5,523 bases of DNA from an uncultured Collinsella sp. GTDB taxonomy: Bacteria; Actinomycetota; Coriobacteriia; Coriobacteriales; Coriobacteriaceae. This document shows positions 5,469 to 5,523 of this stretch, one piece after another (positions within the stretch are counted from its first letter, which is position 1; every line of letters starts with the position of its first letter). The notes under the pieces were generated by a model, which was given only the letters and a program-made list of their open reading frames with translations, ran no database searches and was not told the origin of the DNA. Where the stretch lies: positions 1 through 5,523 of the forward strand of contig URXE01000089.1 in NCBI GenBank assembly GCA_900551815.1, in the 5' to 3' direction. A program made the translations under genes and the position numbers.

Positions 5469-5523
5469 TGTTAGCGTCGGATTATTTTAGCCAAATATAG
5501 TCGGCCGAGATTGACCAATCCCG
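5469..5523. mobile_element. Putative insertion-sequence terminus (IS21-like?), cut by window end
   Basis: Sequence similarity to the host gene ends at 5468, and the following bases start TGTTAGCGTCGG. A TG terminus followed by repeated subterminal motifs is typical of IS21-family ends. Two imperfect direct repeats are visible at 5476-5495 and 5500-5519, sharing GTCGG at the start and CCAA near the end (12 of 20 positions, period 24). No transposase coding is visible in the 55 bases present. The family assignment is a guess from pattern; another transposon type or an assembly artefact remains possible. Confidence 0.4.

Overview
The window looks like a chromosomal segment from a high-GC gut actinobacterium. 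Collinsella or a close relative in the Coriobacteriia is my best guess. This rests on GC-rich housekeeping codon use, a LoaP-type NusG paralogue, and a polysaccharide cluster placed behind a core gene. It is an inference from style, not a database match. All convincing genes are on the + strand.

Positions 1-1586 hold most of threonyl-tRNA synthetase (thrS), missing its N-terminus because the window starts inside the gene. Two tandem Rho-independent terminators (about 1609-1643 and 1657-1685) close that transcription unit. The rest of the 325-base gap to the next gene is structured. A 21-23 base inverted repeat (1691-1713 and 1806-1826) brackets two small hairpins. A further hairpin (1859-1901) abuts the ribosome binding site of the next gene.

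From 1912 a new operon begins: a specialised NusG/RfaH-like antiterminator (LoaP type), a membrane phosphoglycosyl transferase that would start a lipid-linked glycan, a GT4 glycosyltransferase, a GT2 glycosyltransferase, and the first 15 codons of a probable polysaccharide pyruvyl transferase. The genes are tightly packed, with spacings of 0, 22 and -1 bases after the transferase. A reasonable model is that LoaP rides with RNA polymerase to keep this long surface-glycan operon from terminating early. The transferase would put the first sugar phosphate on undecaprenyl phosphate, and the two glycosyltransferases would extend it.

Base composition drops along the operon. Hand-counted 60-base blocks fall from 67% GC in thrS (1321-1380) to 62% early in the GT4 gene (3601-3660), then to 35-38% later in the same gene. 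This suggests that the sugar-specific part of the cluster was acquired by transfer.

At the right edge the pyruvyl transferase reading frame breaks after Asn-Tyr-Gly. The last 55 bases look like the terminus of an inserted element, possibly IS21-like. The window probably ends where an assembly broke at that repeat.
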